Source of the DNA: Kiritimatiellia bacterium
Lineage (GTDB): Bacteria; Verrucomicrobiota; Kiritimatiellia; RFP12; UBA1067
Length of the DNA: 9,378 bases
Direction: 5' to 3'
Assembly (NCBI GenBank): GCA_017648225.1
Contig: JAGCJE010000213.1
Location: 1-9,378, forward strand
Shown: in pieces, positions 1 through 6,407 of the stretch
How the letters are laid out: each line of letters opens with the position of its first letter
How positions within the stretch are numbered: the stretch's first letter is position 1
Notes under the pieces: generated by a model
What the model was told of the DNA's origin: nothing
Databases searched by the model: none
What the model saw: the letters and a program-made list of their open reading frames with translations, nothing else
Position numbers and translations under genes: made by a program

Positions 1-1329
1 AATAGAACCAATTTTTGAGACGTCCCCCATATTATACGGCTGGGCGCCTATGGTGTTATACTCCGCCTGATTTTCCGTATCACTCGCGCCGACAAGACTC
101 CCAAACCAATTAACGCCTGTTGACAGGATTTTCTTTCCCGTCTGTACAATACCACCGCTTTCCGATACGGCCGACGCGGCCGCGCCGGTGATCAGCGGGG
201 CGAGCGATTGCGGCAAAGCTGTATGGATTGCCGCGAGCGGGATATCTACGCCTACCTGGGCTTCGGTTGCGAATACGATATTACCGGGCGTCCAATCGAG
301 GTAAGAGCTCCCGGAATACGACGTGCAGAGGTTTAAAATTCCCTTGCCCGTTCGAACGTCCACGGTGTAAACGCAATACAAGTCCGAAATATCCGTAAAC
401 TGCGAAGCGTCGAGCTCCACCTGGCCACAAAACGGGAAGAACGAGAAATAATACTTTGAATACGGCGAGCTGTTGAGATATACGCCCCGGCTGGACGCCT
501 GCGGATGTTTTGCCAGGGTAAGTGTGATTAAATTGGTAAAGCCCAGCTCGACGTACCCCTGAAAGAAGTAGGCGTAATTATTTGTCAGGGTAATACTGTC
601 GTATCCGACATAAACAGTAGTAGATTGTGACGCCATGTTCCGCGTTGTAAAATCGGTTACGGAATACGGGAGCCAGAAACACGTCGTGAAATACTGAAAC
701 GGGTCCGTTATTGCTTTCTTAATACCGTCCGCGATATCCTGGCCGCCGTTTCCCCATTGCGTGGTAAAATTGAAAAGTTCCAGGCTTAACTCGATAAAGC
801 CAGCGACGGTAAATACCCAATACTGCACGCACCCGGTAATACTGCCGGTTTTTGATACAATGCCGCACACCACGCACCCGTTAGAACTAGGGGCGGGAAG
901 TAGCGGGTTTGTTATACTAACCCCGTTGGTAAATGGCTGTCTTGCTGATACAGGATATCTAGTATCAACAATTCGGCCATCGGATGCTGAAGCAGATCGC
1001 AAAACGTACTGCGTCGAACTCGTGATTGCCGACTTATACGTGGCCAGCACGTCAACCTCGCACGTAAACGCTATGCGGGCTCCCATGAACTCCCAGCTAT
1101 TGATAAAATAGTAGCGGTTAAACTCGGGGATATAGCAATATACAAATTGTGTATACGCTCCCAGGCCCGAAACTTGGGTCGTCCGAACCTCGATAACCGG
1201 CCGAAGCAATGTGCAAGGGCCTTTCAGCATCGCGTCGGAAATCGTGAAACTGTTTAGGTCCGACGGTGTCGGCGGTTGTTTTGTTGAGTTTAGCCGCTTT
1301 GTAAAGGCTTTGAACAAAATTATTGTCAT
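1..1329 (-). CDS. Tail knob (distal tail tube) protein, phi29 gp9-like, C-terminus beyond window
   Basis: The frame is open from an ATG at 1329 to the left edge (443 codons, no stop), so the C-terminus is missing; phi29 gp9 is about 600 residues. The start is chosen for AGAGGT about 8 nt upstream. The N-terminal part reads like the knob family of small gut podoviruses: FTKRLNSTK near residue 9, then IPEFNRYYFINSWEF, CEVDVLATYKS and TQYVLRSAS. Residues about 364-415 are a long Ala/Leu/Gly/Ser-rich, weakly charged stretch (from PLAAIHTALP). It recalls the hydrophobic loops of phi29 gp9, which plug the tail tip and insert into the membrane; equating the two is inference. The gene follows the major capsid gene, separated by a terminator hairpin. 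The role is to close the tail tip and open a membrane channel for DNA entry. Family assignment is from remembered sequence patterns. Confidence 0.8.
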   Translation of the reverse strand, partial: MTIILFKAFTKRLNSTKQPPTPSDLNSFTISDAMLKGPCTLLRPVIEVRTTQVSGLGAYTQFVYCYIPEFNRYYFINSWEFMGARIAFTCEVDVLATYKSAITSSTQYVLRSASASDGRIVDTRYPVSARQPFTNGVSITNPLLPAPSSNGCVVCGIVSKTGSITGCVQYWVFTVAGFIELSLELFNFTTQWGNGGQDIADGIKKAITDPFQYFTTCFWLPYSVTDFTTRNMASQSTTVYVGYDSITLTNNYAYFFQGYVELGFTNLITLTLAKHPQASSRGVYLNSSPYSKYYFSFFPFCGQVELDASQFTDISDLYCVYTVDVRTGKGILNLCTSYSGSSYLDWTPGNIVFATEAQVGVDIPLAAIHTALPQSLAPLITGAAASAVSESGGIVQTGKKILSTGVNWFGSLVGASDTENQAEYNTIGAQPYNMGDVSKIGSI

Positions 1330-1344
1330 TGTCGTTTACCTCTG

Positions 1345-1404
1345 AAAAAAGGCCCGCCGGTAAAGGACTCGGGCGAGATCAAACCCGATAGGAACCCGGC
1401 GGGC
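1345..1404 (-). terminator. Rho-independent terminator between major capsid and knob genes
   Basis: On the minus strand a 9-bp perfect stem GCCCGCCGG / CCGGCGGGC (1396-1404 with 1352-1360) is followed by C and six T (1345-1350). The 35-nt interior can form a small CTCG/CGAG hairpin. It lies 22 nt after the capsid stop, and its T-run touches the ribosome site of the knob gene. It probably lets only part of transcription through, giving much capsid and less knob protein. Confidence 0.8.
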
Positions 1405-1426
1405 GAAAGCAAGGAGGAACCCTATA

Positions 1427-2635
1427 TCAATCTAGGCAGATTACCACGGCTTTTTCGGTGTTGTCGCTCAGAGTAGCAAACCGCGCGTGGTAGTCCTCGT
1501 TGTAATACTCCCCGGAACTATTCAGCGGGCTCACCAGCGTATGCGGATTAAGCCAGGCGTAGCCCAGGGCGTCCTTGTCGTGAATAAGACCTATTACGGT
1601 ACTGTTGGAGACGGCCGACGTCGCGATCTTCTGGTTGCCGCTGGTGTCGGTGTAAACAGGCTTCGCGTTGATGCCCTGGGGCGTATCGATGCTCTGCCAG
1701 AAATCAACGGCTTCGTACGTCGGGAGCGTCATAAGGTCGTTGTGGTACAGCCCAGACAGGACCATAGAATTAATCATCTCAAGGAACGGACGGTACAGAG
1801 CGACGCGAACGTTTTCCGGGGACGTGTGGCGAAGAATCGGAAGCGTGCCGATCACCGTCTGATACTTCTGGGAAGAATGACGCATCAGGCCGACAATAGA
1901 TTTAATCCGGCTATACAGCCAGCGGATAAAGCCCTCAAAATTGCCCGGCTGGAATACGGTCGTTGCGGTCAGCGTAAGCCCGGTCAGCGCGTTGTACTCG
2001 GTCAGAGCATGCACGATGCGGTCCGTGTTGCCCTCGTCGAGAAGTCCGGCGATAAAGTTTACCTGGAGCGCCATACTCTTGGCTTCCTCATAGCGTTTGC
2101 GGTCGTTTAGACGCTCGGTAACACAAAGCTGATTAAATCTTACGAGCTCCTCGGCCGAACTGAACGCAACATCGAACTGCGAAAGAAACACCGTGTACGG
2201 CATGTGATAAACGGAACTGCCGTAAAAGTTCGTCTGGAGCACTTTGCTCTTTTTGATCTTCCAGGGGTCGATGCTCTGGCCGTCGCCGATCGGCGGCGTC
2301 TGGCCGGCGTCGTAGGTTGCGGGCCAATCCCAGGCCGGGTCATCTTCGGCCGCATTGGCTACAGGGGACAGTTTGCGCGTTGCGTTGCCGTAGCGGCTGG
2401 CGGTCATGCGGAGCGCGCTATTCGGCAGATCATACTCGCGGACGGCGAAAACGGTATCGCGCCAAACCTGGGAAATGGCATTTAGCACCGGGTCCCGGCC
2501 CGTCTGGAGCAATACTTCCGCGACGCTCACAACGTCGCTAAAGTCGTTGATAGCGGCAAGGCCGCTCTGGTCCGTCATTTGGCTTACAACGGCATTGAGG
2601 AACGTCGAAGCCTGCTGAACAATCATGCTATTCAT
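1427..2635 (-). CDS. Major capsid protein, phi29 gp8-like
   Basis: The protein has 402 residues, somewhat shorter than phi29 gp8 (about 448). It is acidic, without signal peptide or membrane segment. The start ATG at 2635 has GGGAG about 10 nt upstream; an in-frame ATG three codons later is less well placed. The N-terminus is helical and Gln/Ser-rich, followed by a mixed alpha/beta body as expected for an HK97-fold shell protein, though no short diagnostic motif can be cited. The call rests on position: it follows a small scaffold-like gene by 18 nt, as gene 8 follows gene 7 in phi29, precedes the knob gene, and is set off by a terminator as highly expressed genes often are. It would form the prohead shell around the scaffold. 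The alternative is another structural protein, which fits the gene order less well. Confidence 0.72.
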   Translation of the reverse strand: MNSMIVQQASTFLNAVVSQMTDQSGLAAINDFSDVVSVAEVLLQTGRDPVLNAISQVWRDTVFAVREYDLPNSALRMTASRYGNATRKLSPVANAAEDDPAWDWPATYDAGQTPPIGDGQSIDPWKIKKSKVLQTNFYGSSVYHMPYTVFLSQFDVAFSSAEELVRFNQLCVTERLNDRKRYEEAKSMALQVNFIAGLLDEGNTDRIVHALTEYNALTGLTLTATTVFQPGNFEGFIRWLYSRIKSIVGLMRHSSQKYQTVIGTLPILRHTSPENVRVALYRPFLEMINSMVLSGLYHNDLMTLPTYEAVDFWQSIDTPQGINAKPVYTDTSGNQKIATSAVSNSTVIGLIHDKDALGYAWLNPHTLVSPLNSSGEYYNEDYHARFATLSDNTEKAVVICLD

Positions 2636-2653
2636 TCTTTATATCTCCCTCTC

Positions 2654-2971
2654 TCAAGTGTTGCACAGATTCAGCAACATGTCGGTTGCTTTCTGGCGGG
2701 TGTCTTCGACCGGGTCCACAGTGGCTCCGGCCGGCTGGGCTGATGCGCGAATATTGCTCTTCTGTAGCGTCGTTGTCAGAGCCTTTATAGCGGCCAGGAG
2801 CTCTTCGTTGTCCTGGGCCGGCTGTACGGGCTGGGCCGGTGCCGGTGCCGGGGCGTTTTCGCCGGCTGGCTCTTCCGGCGGTGTAATAAGGTCCTCGCCG
2901 GATTCCATAGCGGCGATCTCCGCTTTTGTGTATCCGGCACTAATCAGTGCCAGGGTTTCCGCTAGTTTCAT
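2654..2971 (-). CDS. Probable capsid scaffolding protein, phi29 gp7-like
   Basis: The protein has 105 residues from the ATG at 2971, close to phi29 gp7 (98). This start is preferred over an upstream in-frame candidate at 3037 because GAGGAGAAAGAAG lies directly before it and because the longer version would sit deep inside the holin gene. Residues 2-22 form a helix with a GYTKAEIAAME segment. Residues about 29-53 are a Pro/Ala/Glu-rich linker, residues about 54-72 a second helix that could form a coiled coil, and the end (QKATDMLLNL) a short helix. Helix-linker-helix architecture and position directly before the major capsid gene fit a scaffold that directs prohead assembly and then leaves. 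It overlaps the holin gene by 32 nt in another frame, so translation is probably coupled. The function is inferred mainly from size and position. Confidence 0.62.
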   Translation of the reverse strand: MKLAETLALISAGYTKAEIAAMESGEDLITPPEEPAGENAPAPAPAQPVQPAQDNEELLAAIKALTTTLQKSNIRASAQPAGATVDPVEDTRQKATDMLLNLCNT

Positions 2972-3377
2972 CTTCTTTCTCCTCTTCGATTTCTGGGAGC
3001 TCGGCCCTATCAAATAATGATTTAAGATGCTGGGCAAGCTCCGGGTTTGCTTTTCCTATATTTTCGATAATGCTCCCGCACTCCATGACAATAATATAGA
3101 TTGCGGTCCCCTTAGAGATCACCAGGGGGAGCGTTATCCCGATATACGGGAGCAAGATATCACAAACGACAGCGAAAAAGAAAGCGAATATCTCCGACAG
3201 TTTGTGATATAGCCCGGCCCGCATGATCGAGGATGCGTAATCGTGCCGGGTGAAGGCCGCGATTAGACCGCTCACGATATCCAGGACGATGAACGCCAGG
3301 AGACAGAGCGCGATTTTGAGTTGCGGCAAAATGGCGTCAAGTGTGATAATTGACAAGGCGATCGTTGTTTCTCCCAT
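2940..3377 (-). CDS. Holin, phi29 gp14-type (Phage_holin_4 family)
   Basis: The protein has 145 residues and three hydrophobic segments: about 22-42 (contains LDIVSGLIAAF), 63-83 (FAFFFAVVCDILLPYIG) and 90-104 (GTAIYIIVMECGSII). The D-x3-G in segment 1, the following AGLYHKL loop and the charged acidic tail match the holin family that includes phi29 gp14. It would oligomerise in the inner membrane and release the lysin at the end of infection. No lysin gene lies in the window. I chose the ATG at 3377, not the in-frame ATG five codons upstream at 3392: GGGAG stands 8 nt before 3377, nothing like it precedes 3392, and the preceding small gene stops 5 nt before 3377. The tail segment EEEKEDE is encoded by GAGGAGAAAGAAGATGA, which also serves as the ribosome site and start of the scaffold gene. 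Confidence 0.82.
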   Translation of the reverse strand: MGETTIALSIITLDAILPQLKIALCLLAFIVLDIVSGLIAAFTRHDYASSIMRAGLYHKLSEIFAFFFAVVCDILLPYIGITLPLVISKGTAIYIIVMECGSIIENIGKANPELAQHLKSLFDRAELPEIEEEKEDETSGNPGTD

Positions 3378-3382
3378 ATCCG

Positions 3383-3562
3383 TCACTCCCATTGTATAAC
3401 GATCTGGGCCGACGATTTCTTAAGATCGTACGTCGTGCCGCCGCTGGTTGTTACGCGGATTCCGGGCTCGTCGTCGATTGTGTGCTCGGCTACCGTAGTA
3501 ACATTGTCAACAACGGCCACCTGGGGACTTCGTTCGTCGGTATATATCCAAATAATCCGCAC
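3383..3562 (-). CDS. Small late protein of unknown function (59 aa, GTG start)
   Basis: Found by reading the gap between the ATPase and holin genes. It starts with GTG at 3562, seven bases after AGGTGG, and ends in TGA at 3383-3385, five bases before the holin start. The product begins MRIIWIYTDERSPQVAVVDN, continues through TIDDEPGIRVTTSGGTTYDL and ends in QIVIQWE. Alternating hydrophobic residues suggest a small beta-sheet protein. There is no membrane segment, signal peptide or cysteine. It is the first gene after the late promoter and the structured RNA, so it is likely co-expressed with holin and capsid genes. I do not recognise a family; a minor structural or assembly protein is possible but unproven. 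The good ribosome site and the tight fit between neighbours argue that it is real. Confidence 0.68.
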   Translation of the reverse strand: MRIIWIYTDERSPQVAVVDNVTTVAEHTIDDEPGIRVTTSGGTTYDLKKSSAQIVIQWE

Positions 3563-3587
3563 TCGATCACCACCTTATACAAATATA

Positions 3588-3656
3588 GGGCCGGTTTACG
3601 TGGCGCCGTTACCACTTGGCCCGCGCTTCCGGCGCGTCGGCTATGGCCACCGGCCC
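3588..3656 (-). ncRNA. Candidate compact packaging RNA (pRNA-like three-way junction)
   Basis: Numbering G1 at 3656 on the minus strand: helix A pairs 1-8 GGGCCGGU with 62-69 ACCGGCCC. Helix C pairs 9-12 GGCC with 36-39 GGCC. A bulge, 13-20 AUAGCCGA, lies on the 5' side only. Helix E pairs 21-25 CGCGC with 31-35 GCGCG around loop CGGAA. Helix D pairs 42-45 GUGG with 54-57 CCAC around loop 46-53 UAACGGCG. Bulge GCCG (16-19) is perfectly complementary to loop CGGC (49-52). In phi29 pRNA the helices come in the same order, the C-E loop is also on the 5' side, and 4-nt loop pairing joins pRNA molecules into the ring that works with ATPase gp16. The upstream promoter predicts transcription starting at about G1, and the gp16-like gene lies just before. 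It is shorter than phi29 pRNA (about 120 nt active form) and shows no CCA bulge. A structured mRNA leader is the main alternative. Confidence 0.5.
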
Positions 3657-3662
3657 ACTTTC

Positions 3663-3691
3663 ATTATACTATATTATAATAAGGAAGTCAA
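3663..3691 (-). promoter_or_regulatory. Late promoter, TTGACT-17-TATAAT
   Basis: Minus strand: -35 TTGACT at 3686-3691, 17-nt spacer, perfect -10 TATAAT at 3663-3668. The -35 box lies inside the last codons of the ATPase gene and the spacer covers its stop. Transcription would start near 3656, the first G of the structured RNA, and continue through the 59-residue gene, holin, scaffold and capsid genes. A near-consensus housekeeping-sigma promoter on late genes suggests either constitutive strength or a repressor; I see no obvious operator. Confidence 0.75.
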
Positions 3692-4735
3692 ATAATACTT
3701 GCTGTAATAATCGGAAAACCTGATATTTCCCCGGAGCCACGCTTCGAAAAAACGTTTCTGCTCGCGCTTCAGCCGCTTAATGCTCATTTCGTCGGTGTTG
3801 TATCGGTATTTTGGCGGGCCGCTCTGATGCCGGGTTACGTAGTACCGGGCTTCGCTCTTATGCCGGTAAATATACACTTCTTCCCCGACGGCCGCCACGA
3901 TACGATATTCGTTGAGCGGCGCCTGGTCCACGTATAGCCAGGTTTGCCGATCGAAATCGTTTTTCAAGCTCATTGTAATAAAATCGTCACTATCGCGGGC
4001 CGCGCGGTAAAGGGCCGTTGACGCTTTCCGCTCGCTGATCGGAGACGGCGGGAGCTTGATCACCGCCACGCCTTTTTCCTGGTTGATGTATTCGTGCTTC
4101 CCTTTAGTGAACGTCCGATCGAGGTCCGATATAATGCCCAGGCTTTGGAAGATCGGACAGGCCAGGCTTTCGGAGTTGCTCAAACAGACGCTCTTTAACG
4201 GGCGCTCTCCTCGAAGCTCACGGTTGCGGGAAATCGTTTCGACGGAGTTTAGGAAGCTCTCGCCCTCGTTGCGTATCCGCTTTACGTGTTTTTCCGGCTG
4301 AAACTCATCATAAAGTAGCGTCTTTACGTCTTCCATGTAAAAGCCGCGTATCTTGTAAATACGGACCAGCGCGGATATATACCCTATCGGCTCCCCGGCC
4401 GGCGCCAGCTCGCCCTTGTCGTTCTTCTCACCATGCCAAACTCCGGCCAGAGCCTTGACGTGGGGAAGCGGCCCGCACACGATCGCCGGATAGCGCTCCG
4501 GGTTGTCGTTGATCACCGGCATGAACGGGGAGAGATCGGTATAGCTGATCGCGTCGGCTTCCTCGCCGGTACGGCGCATCAAGAGGAACTTTTCGCCGGC
4601 GGGCATGTCCATGAGCTGGGCCATCGCGCCGTAGCTCTTCCCGGTACCGCGGCCGCCGATCACGAAGATAAACGGATAGGGGAGTGCCATAATCCCCGCC
4701 ATATCCGCGTAGCCGTTATCTAAAAACAGATTCAT
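3674..4735 (-). CDS. DNA packaging ATPase, phi29 gp16-like
   Basis: The protein has 353 residues; phi29 gp16 has 332. The start ATG at 4735 has AAAGGAG 9 nt upstream. A longer reading upstream would run through the terminator and into the SSB gene and is rejected. Walker A GGRGTGKS is at residues 27-34, preceded by the strand PFIFVI. Walker B is LLYDEF at 140-145, with D143 and E144 as metal-binding and catalytic residues. SNSESL after the second half of the ATPase core is a plausible sensor segment. The C-terminal third is rich in Arg, Lys and Tyr, fitting the nucleic-acid-binding domain of gp16. The enzyme drives genome translocation into the prohead; in phi29 it acts with the connector and a ring of pRNA. 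The gene follows a terminator by 15 nt and carries the late promoter in its 3' end, next to the candidate pRNA. Confidence 0.88.
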   Translation of the reverse strand: MNLFLDNGYADMAGIMALPYPFIFVIGGRGTGKSYGAMAQLMDMPAGEKFLLMRRTGEEADAISYTDLSPFMPVINDNPERYPAIVCGPLPHVKALAGVWHGEKNDKGELAPAGEPIGYISALVRIYKIRGFYMEDVKTLLYDEFQPEKHVKRIRNEGESFLNSVETISRNRELRGERPLKSVCLSNSESLACPIFQSLGIISDLDRTFTKGKHEYINQEKGVAVIKLPPSPISERKASTALYRAARDSDDFITMSLKNDFDRQTWLYVDQAPLNEYRIVAAVGEEVYIYRHKSEARYYVTRHQSGPPKYRYNTDEMSIKRLKREQKRFFEAWLRGNIRFSDYYSKYYLTSLL

Positions 4736-4750
4736 GACAAATTCTCCTTT

Positions 4751-4780
4751 AATAAAAAAGGCGGGGATTGCTCCCCGCTT
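4751..4780 (-). terminator. Rho-independent terminator after the replication block
   Basis: On the minus strand a 7-bp stem GCGGGGA / TCCCCGC (4772-4778 with 4761-4767) closes a GCAA loop and is followed by C and six T. It lies 16 nt after the SSB stop and ends the early block. The ATPase ribosome site follows the T-run within 5 nt, so no promoter fits between them. ATPase expression must come from read-through, anti-termination or an upstream promoter. Confidence 0.85.
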
Positions 4781-4796
4781 TGTACGTTGTTGATGA

Positions 4797-5171
4797 TTAC
4801 CCGATCGACGCCAGATCACAATCCATATAGCGCCGGCCGCTCTTGCTGGTGCCGGACAGGACGCGGATAGAGAACGGACGATCACCGACGATATCGACGA
4901 TATCGAAGAAGCTCTCCTTAAATGTTTTGCTCTGGGCCGCCAGGACCAGGCCGCTTTCGGTCAGGACGGAGAGGATTTCGACGTCCTCGCCCTTGCTGTT
5001 TACATCGGTGTAAATCAGCCAGGCGCTCACGGAGAAATCATTGTCGAGCTGATCGTCGTCCAGCTTGTTGACGCTGACGGTGGTTTTGCCCCTGGTCATT
5101 TTGTAAAGAAATACCGGGTCGTTTAAGAGCTCGTGGTCGCTTGTGTCAATGATCTTTAGTTTGCTTTCCAT
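4797..5171 (-). CDS. Probable single-stranded DNA-binding protein, phi29 gp5-like role
   Basis: The product has 124 residues, the same size class as phi29 p5. The start ATG at 5171 follows AAAGGAG by 11 nt. The protein is acidic near the middle (KLDDDQLDND) and beta-rich, with SAWLIYTDVNSKGEDVEILSV, then FKESFFDIVDIVG and RVLSGTSKSGRRYMDCDLA. The last part recalls a recurrent ending (SGTSKAGR plus a strand) that I associate with small SSB-like proteins of phi29-like phages. No cysteine pair or helix-turn-helix is visible. It starts 19 nt after the polymerase stop, with its ribosome site in the gap, and ends before a terminator, matching the need for abundant SSB to coat displaced strands in protein-primed replication. 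The role is inferred from size, fold pattern and neighbourhood; another DNA-metabolism protein is possible. Confidence 0.6.
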   Translation of the reverse strand: MESKLKIIDTSDHELLNDPVFLYKMTRGKTTVSVNKLDDDQLDNDFSVSAWLIYTDVNSKGEDVEILSVLTESGLVLAAQSKTFKESFFDIVDIVGDRPFSIRVLSGTSKSGRRYMDCDLASIG

Positions 5172-5190
5172 AGTTTTTGATCTCCTTTAT

Positions 5191-6363
5191 TTAATTTCCG
5201 GCGGTCTCGCCGTTTATTTCATTATAAACTTCTTTTAAGATTTTGTCAAACAAAATGTGGCTCATTCGGATAATTCTTTTATACTCTTCTAACGTGCCTA
5301 CGGTGTACTCTGATTGATAAAGATAAATATTCGCGGTTATCTCGATTCTTTCACCATCCTTTATTATTTCCTCTACTTCGGGAAAGTCGTTATATCTCGC
5401 GGCCAGGCCGCCGGCGTCCCGGAATACAAAGCCGTCCTGGAGAGCTTCCAGGCCGCCGCGCTTCGCCAGCTCGATCGCGCCTTTTCGTTTGTCTACTCCG
5501 GCGATCGTAACGTGGAGCTCCGGGCCTGTTTTCGTTTCCTCGATATACGCGTACTTTTTCGGGCCGGCGCTCTTGAAATCCCGATAAAAGCCGTCCCGCT
5601 CCAGGGCGCCCATGTAATGTGTTTTGCCTTTTGCATCCACCGCATAAGCGCCGCTCTCCGTCGATAGGCGTATCTTTTCCGCGTTGTACTCGGAAAAGTC
5701 CACGTCCCCGATATACTTCACGCTGTCTGTATCGCAATACACGAAATCGTGGAAGCTCTTCTCCCGGTCGTGGGATGCCAGGAAGCTCTTCTCCCGGTCG
5801 TGGGATGCCAGGCGGGCGCATCGGAAAAGCTCGAATCTCGCGTTGGCTGTGGTCCAGATGCCGAACTGATACGGGAGCCAATAGCTCTTTTTGCATCTCG
5901 CGAAAAGCTCGGCTTCGGTCGTGTGCTCGTCGAAATGGAAATCTCGATCTTCGGCCATGTACTCGATCGCCTGACGTATCGGGTTTGTTGCCATAAGCCC
6001 ATAAATCCCGTTTATGCGGTTTTTACTCTTGTTGTACAGCGTTTCGTTGAGCTCTCCAGGAAGCCCTTTCAGCGCCGTTTTGTATCGGTACGCTTCGATG
6101 ATAAAATCCCGGATACATTGCGGGAGCGGGCCTTTTCGGGATTTATAGCAATTGAGCACTTCGGCACTTTCCCAGCGGTAGGTTTCTTTGATAATCCGAT
6201 AGTCCATATCGGTAATACAGAGCGTCAGGGCTTCGGCTTCCAGGATGCGGCCGGTGAAAACCTGGGCGCCGATCAGGTCATAGCTCTTGTCTTTTGAGAT
6301 ATACGGGTCCCCATAAAACACGTTTTTAAGTTTGATTCCCCGAAAGCGGATTTCCAATAGCAC
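5191..6363 (-). CDS. Protein-primed DNA polymerase (family B), palm/thumb half
   Basis: This is the C-terminal half of the split polymerase. As a free-standing gene it would start at GTG 6363, which has no convincing ribosome site. The frame stays open upstream to 6441, where it joins the exonuclease half by a -1 shift and would give a 717-residue enzyme. Counting from the GTG, motif B is K114-NRI-N118-GI-Y121-G122, aligning with phi29 K383, N387 and Y390. Motif C is YCDTDS at 209-214 with both catalytic aspartates. KYAYIEE followed by VTIAGVDK matches the KxY and thumb region. Catalytic motif A lies on the other half, so neither half alone is a complete polymerase. Residues 185-194 and 195-204 are identical (LASHDREKSF), from an exact 30-bp duplication directly before motif C. 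The function is strand-displacing replication primed by the terminal protein. Confidence 0.85.
   Translation of the reverse strand: MLLEIRFRGIKLKNVFYGDPYISKDKSYDLIGAQVFTGRILEAEALTLCITDMDYRIIKETYRWESAEVLNCYKSRKGPLPQCIRDFIIEAYRYKTALKGLPGELNETLYNKSKNRINGIYGLMATNPIRQAIEYMAEDRDFHFDEHTTEAELFARCKKSYWLPYQFGIWTTANARFELFRCARLASHDREKSFLASHDREKSFHDFVYCDTDSVKYIGDVDFSEYNAEKIRLSTESGAYAVDAKGKTHYMGALERDGFYRDFKSAGPKKYAYIEETKTGPELHVTIAGVDKRKGAIELAKRGGLEALQDGFVFRDAGGLAARYNDFPEVEEIIKDGERIEITANIYLYQSEYTVGTLEEYKRIIRMSHILFDKILKEVYNEINGETAGN
5751..5812. repeat. Exact 30-bp in-frame tandem duplication inside the polymerase gene
   Basis: The units 5751-5780 and 5781-5810 are identical and followed by two more matching bases. 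The frame is kept and residues LASHDREKSF are doubled. With one copy removed, the spacing from the ANARF helix to YCDTDS comes closer to phi29 polymerase; with both removed it is too short. One copy is therefore probably ancestral. The lack of any divergence points to a recent event or an assembly artefact. Confidence 0.95.
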
Positions 6364-6407
6364 CGCTCGCCCGCGCGTGAATATCAGCTTCTCAACATTT
6401 TCTATCG

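Noticed and set aside
1487..2110. Long plus-strand open frame opposite the capsid gene
   Set aside because: It has no promoter or ribosome site and lies wholly opposite a well-supported gene; it is a by-product of codon bias. The same holds for the plus-strand frames opposite the polymerase, terminal protein and ATPase genes.
3588..3656. GC-rich hairpins read as a transcription terminator after the ATPase
   Set aside because: No T-run follows on the minus strand (CCCTATATTTG), and a strong promoter lies immediately before it.
3674..4885. ATPase extended to a start at 4885
   Set aside because: The extra 50 residues run through the terminator hairpin and the SSB gene; the ATG at 4735 has a clear AGGAG.
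5191..6363. Palm half of the polymerase as an independent second gene starting at GTG 6363
   Set aside because: No ribosome site before it, the frame continues open upstream with polymerase-like sequence to the slippery site, and motif A is missing from the fragment.
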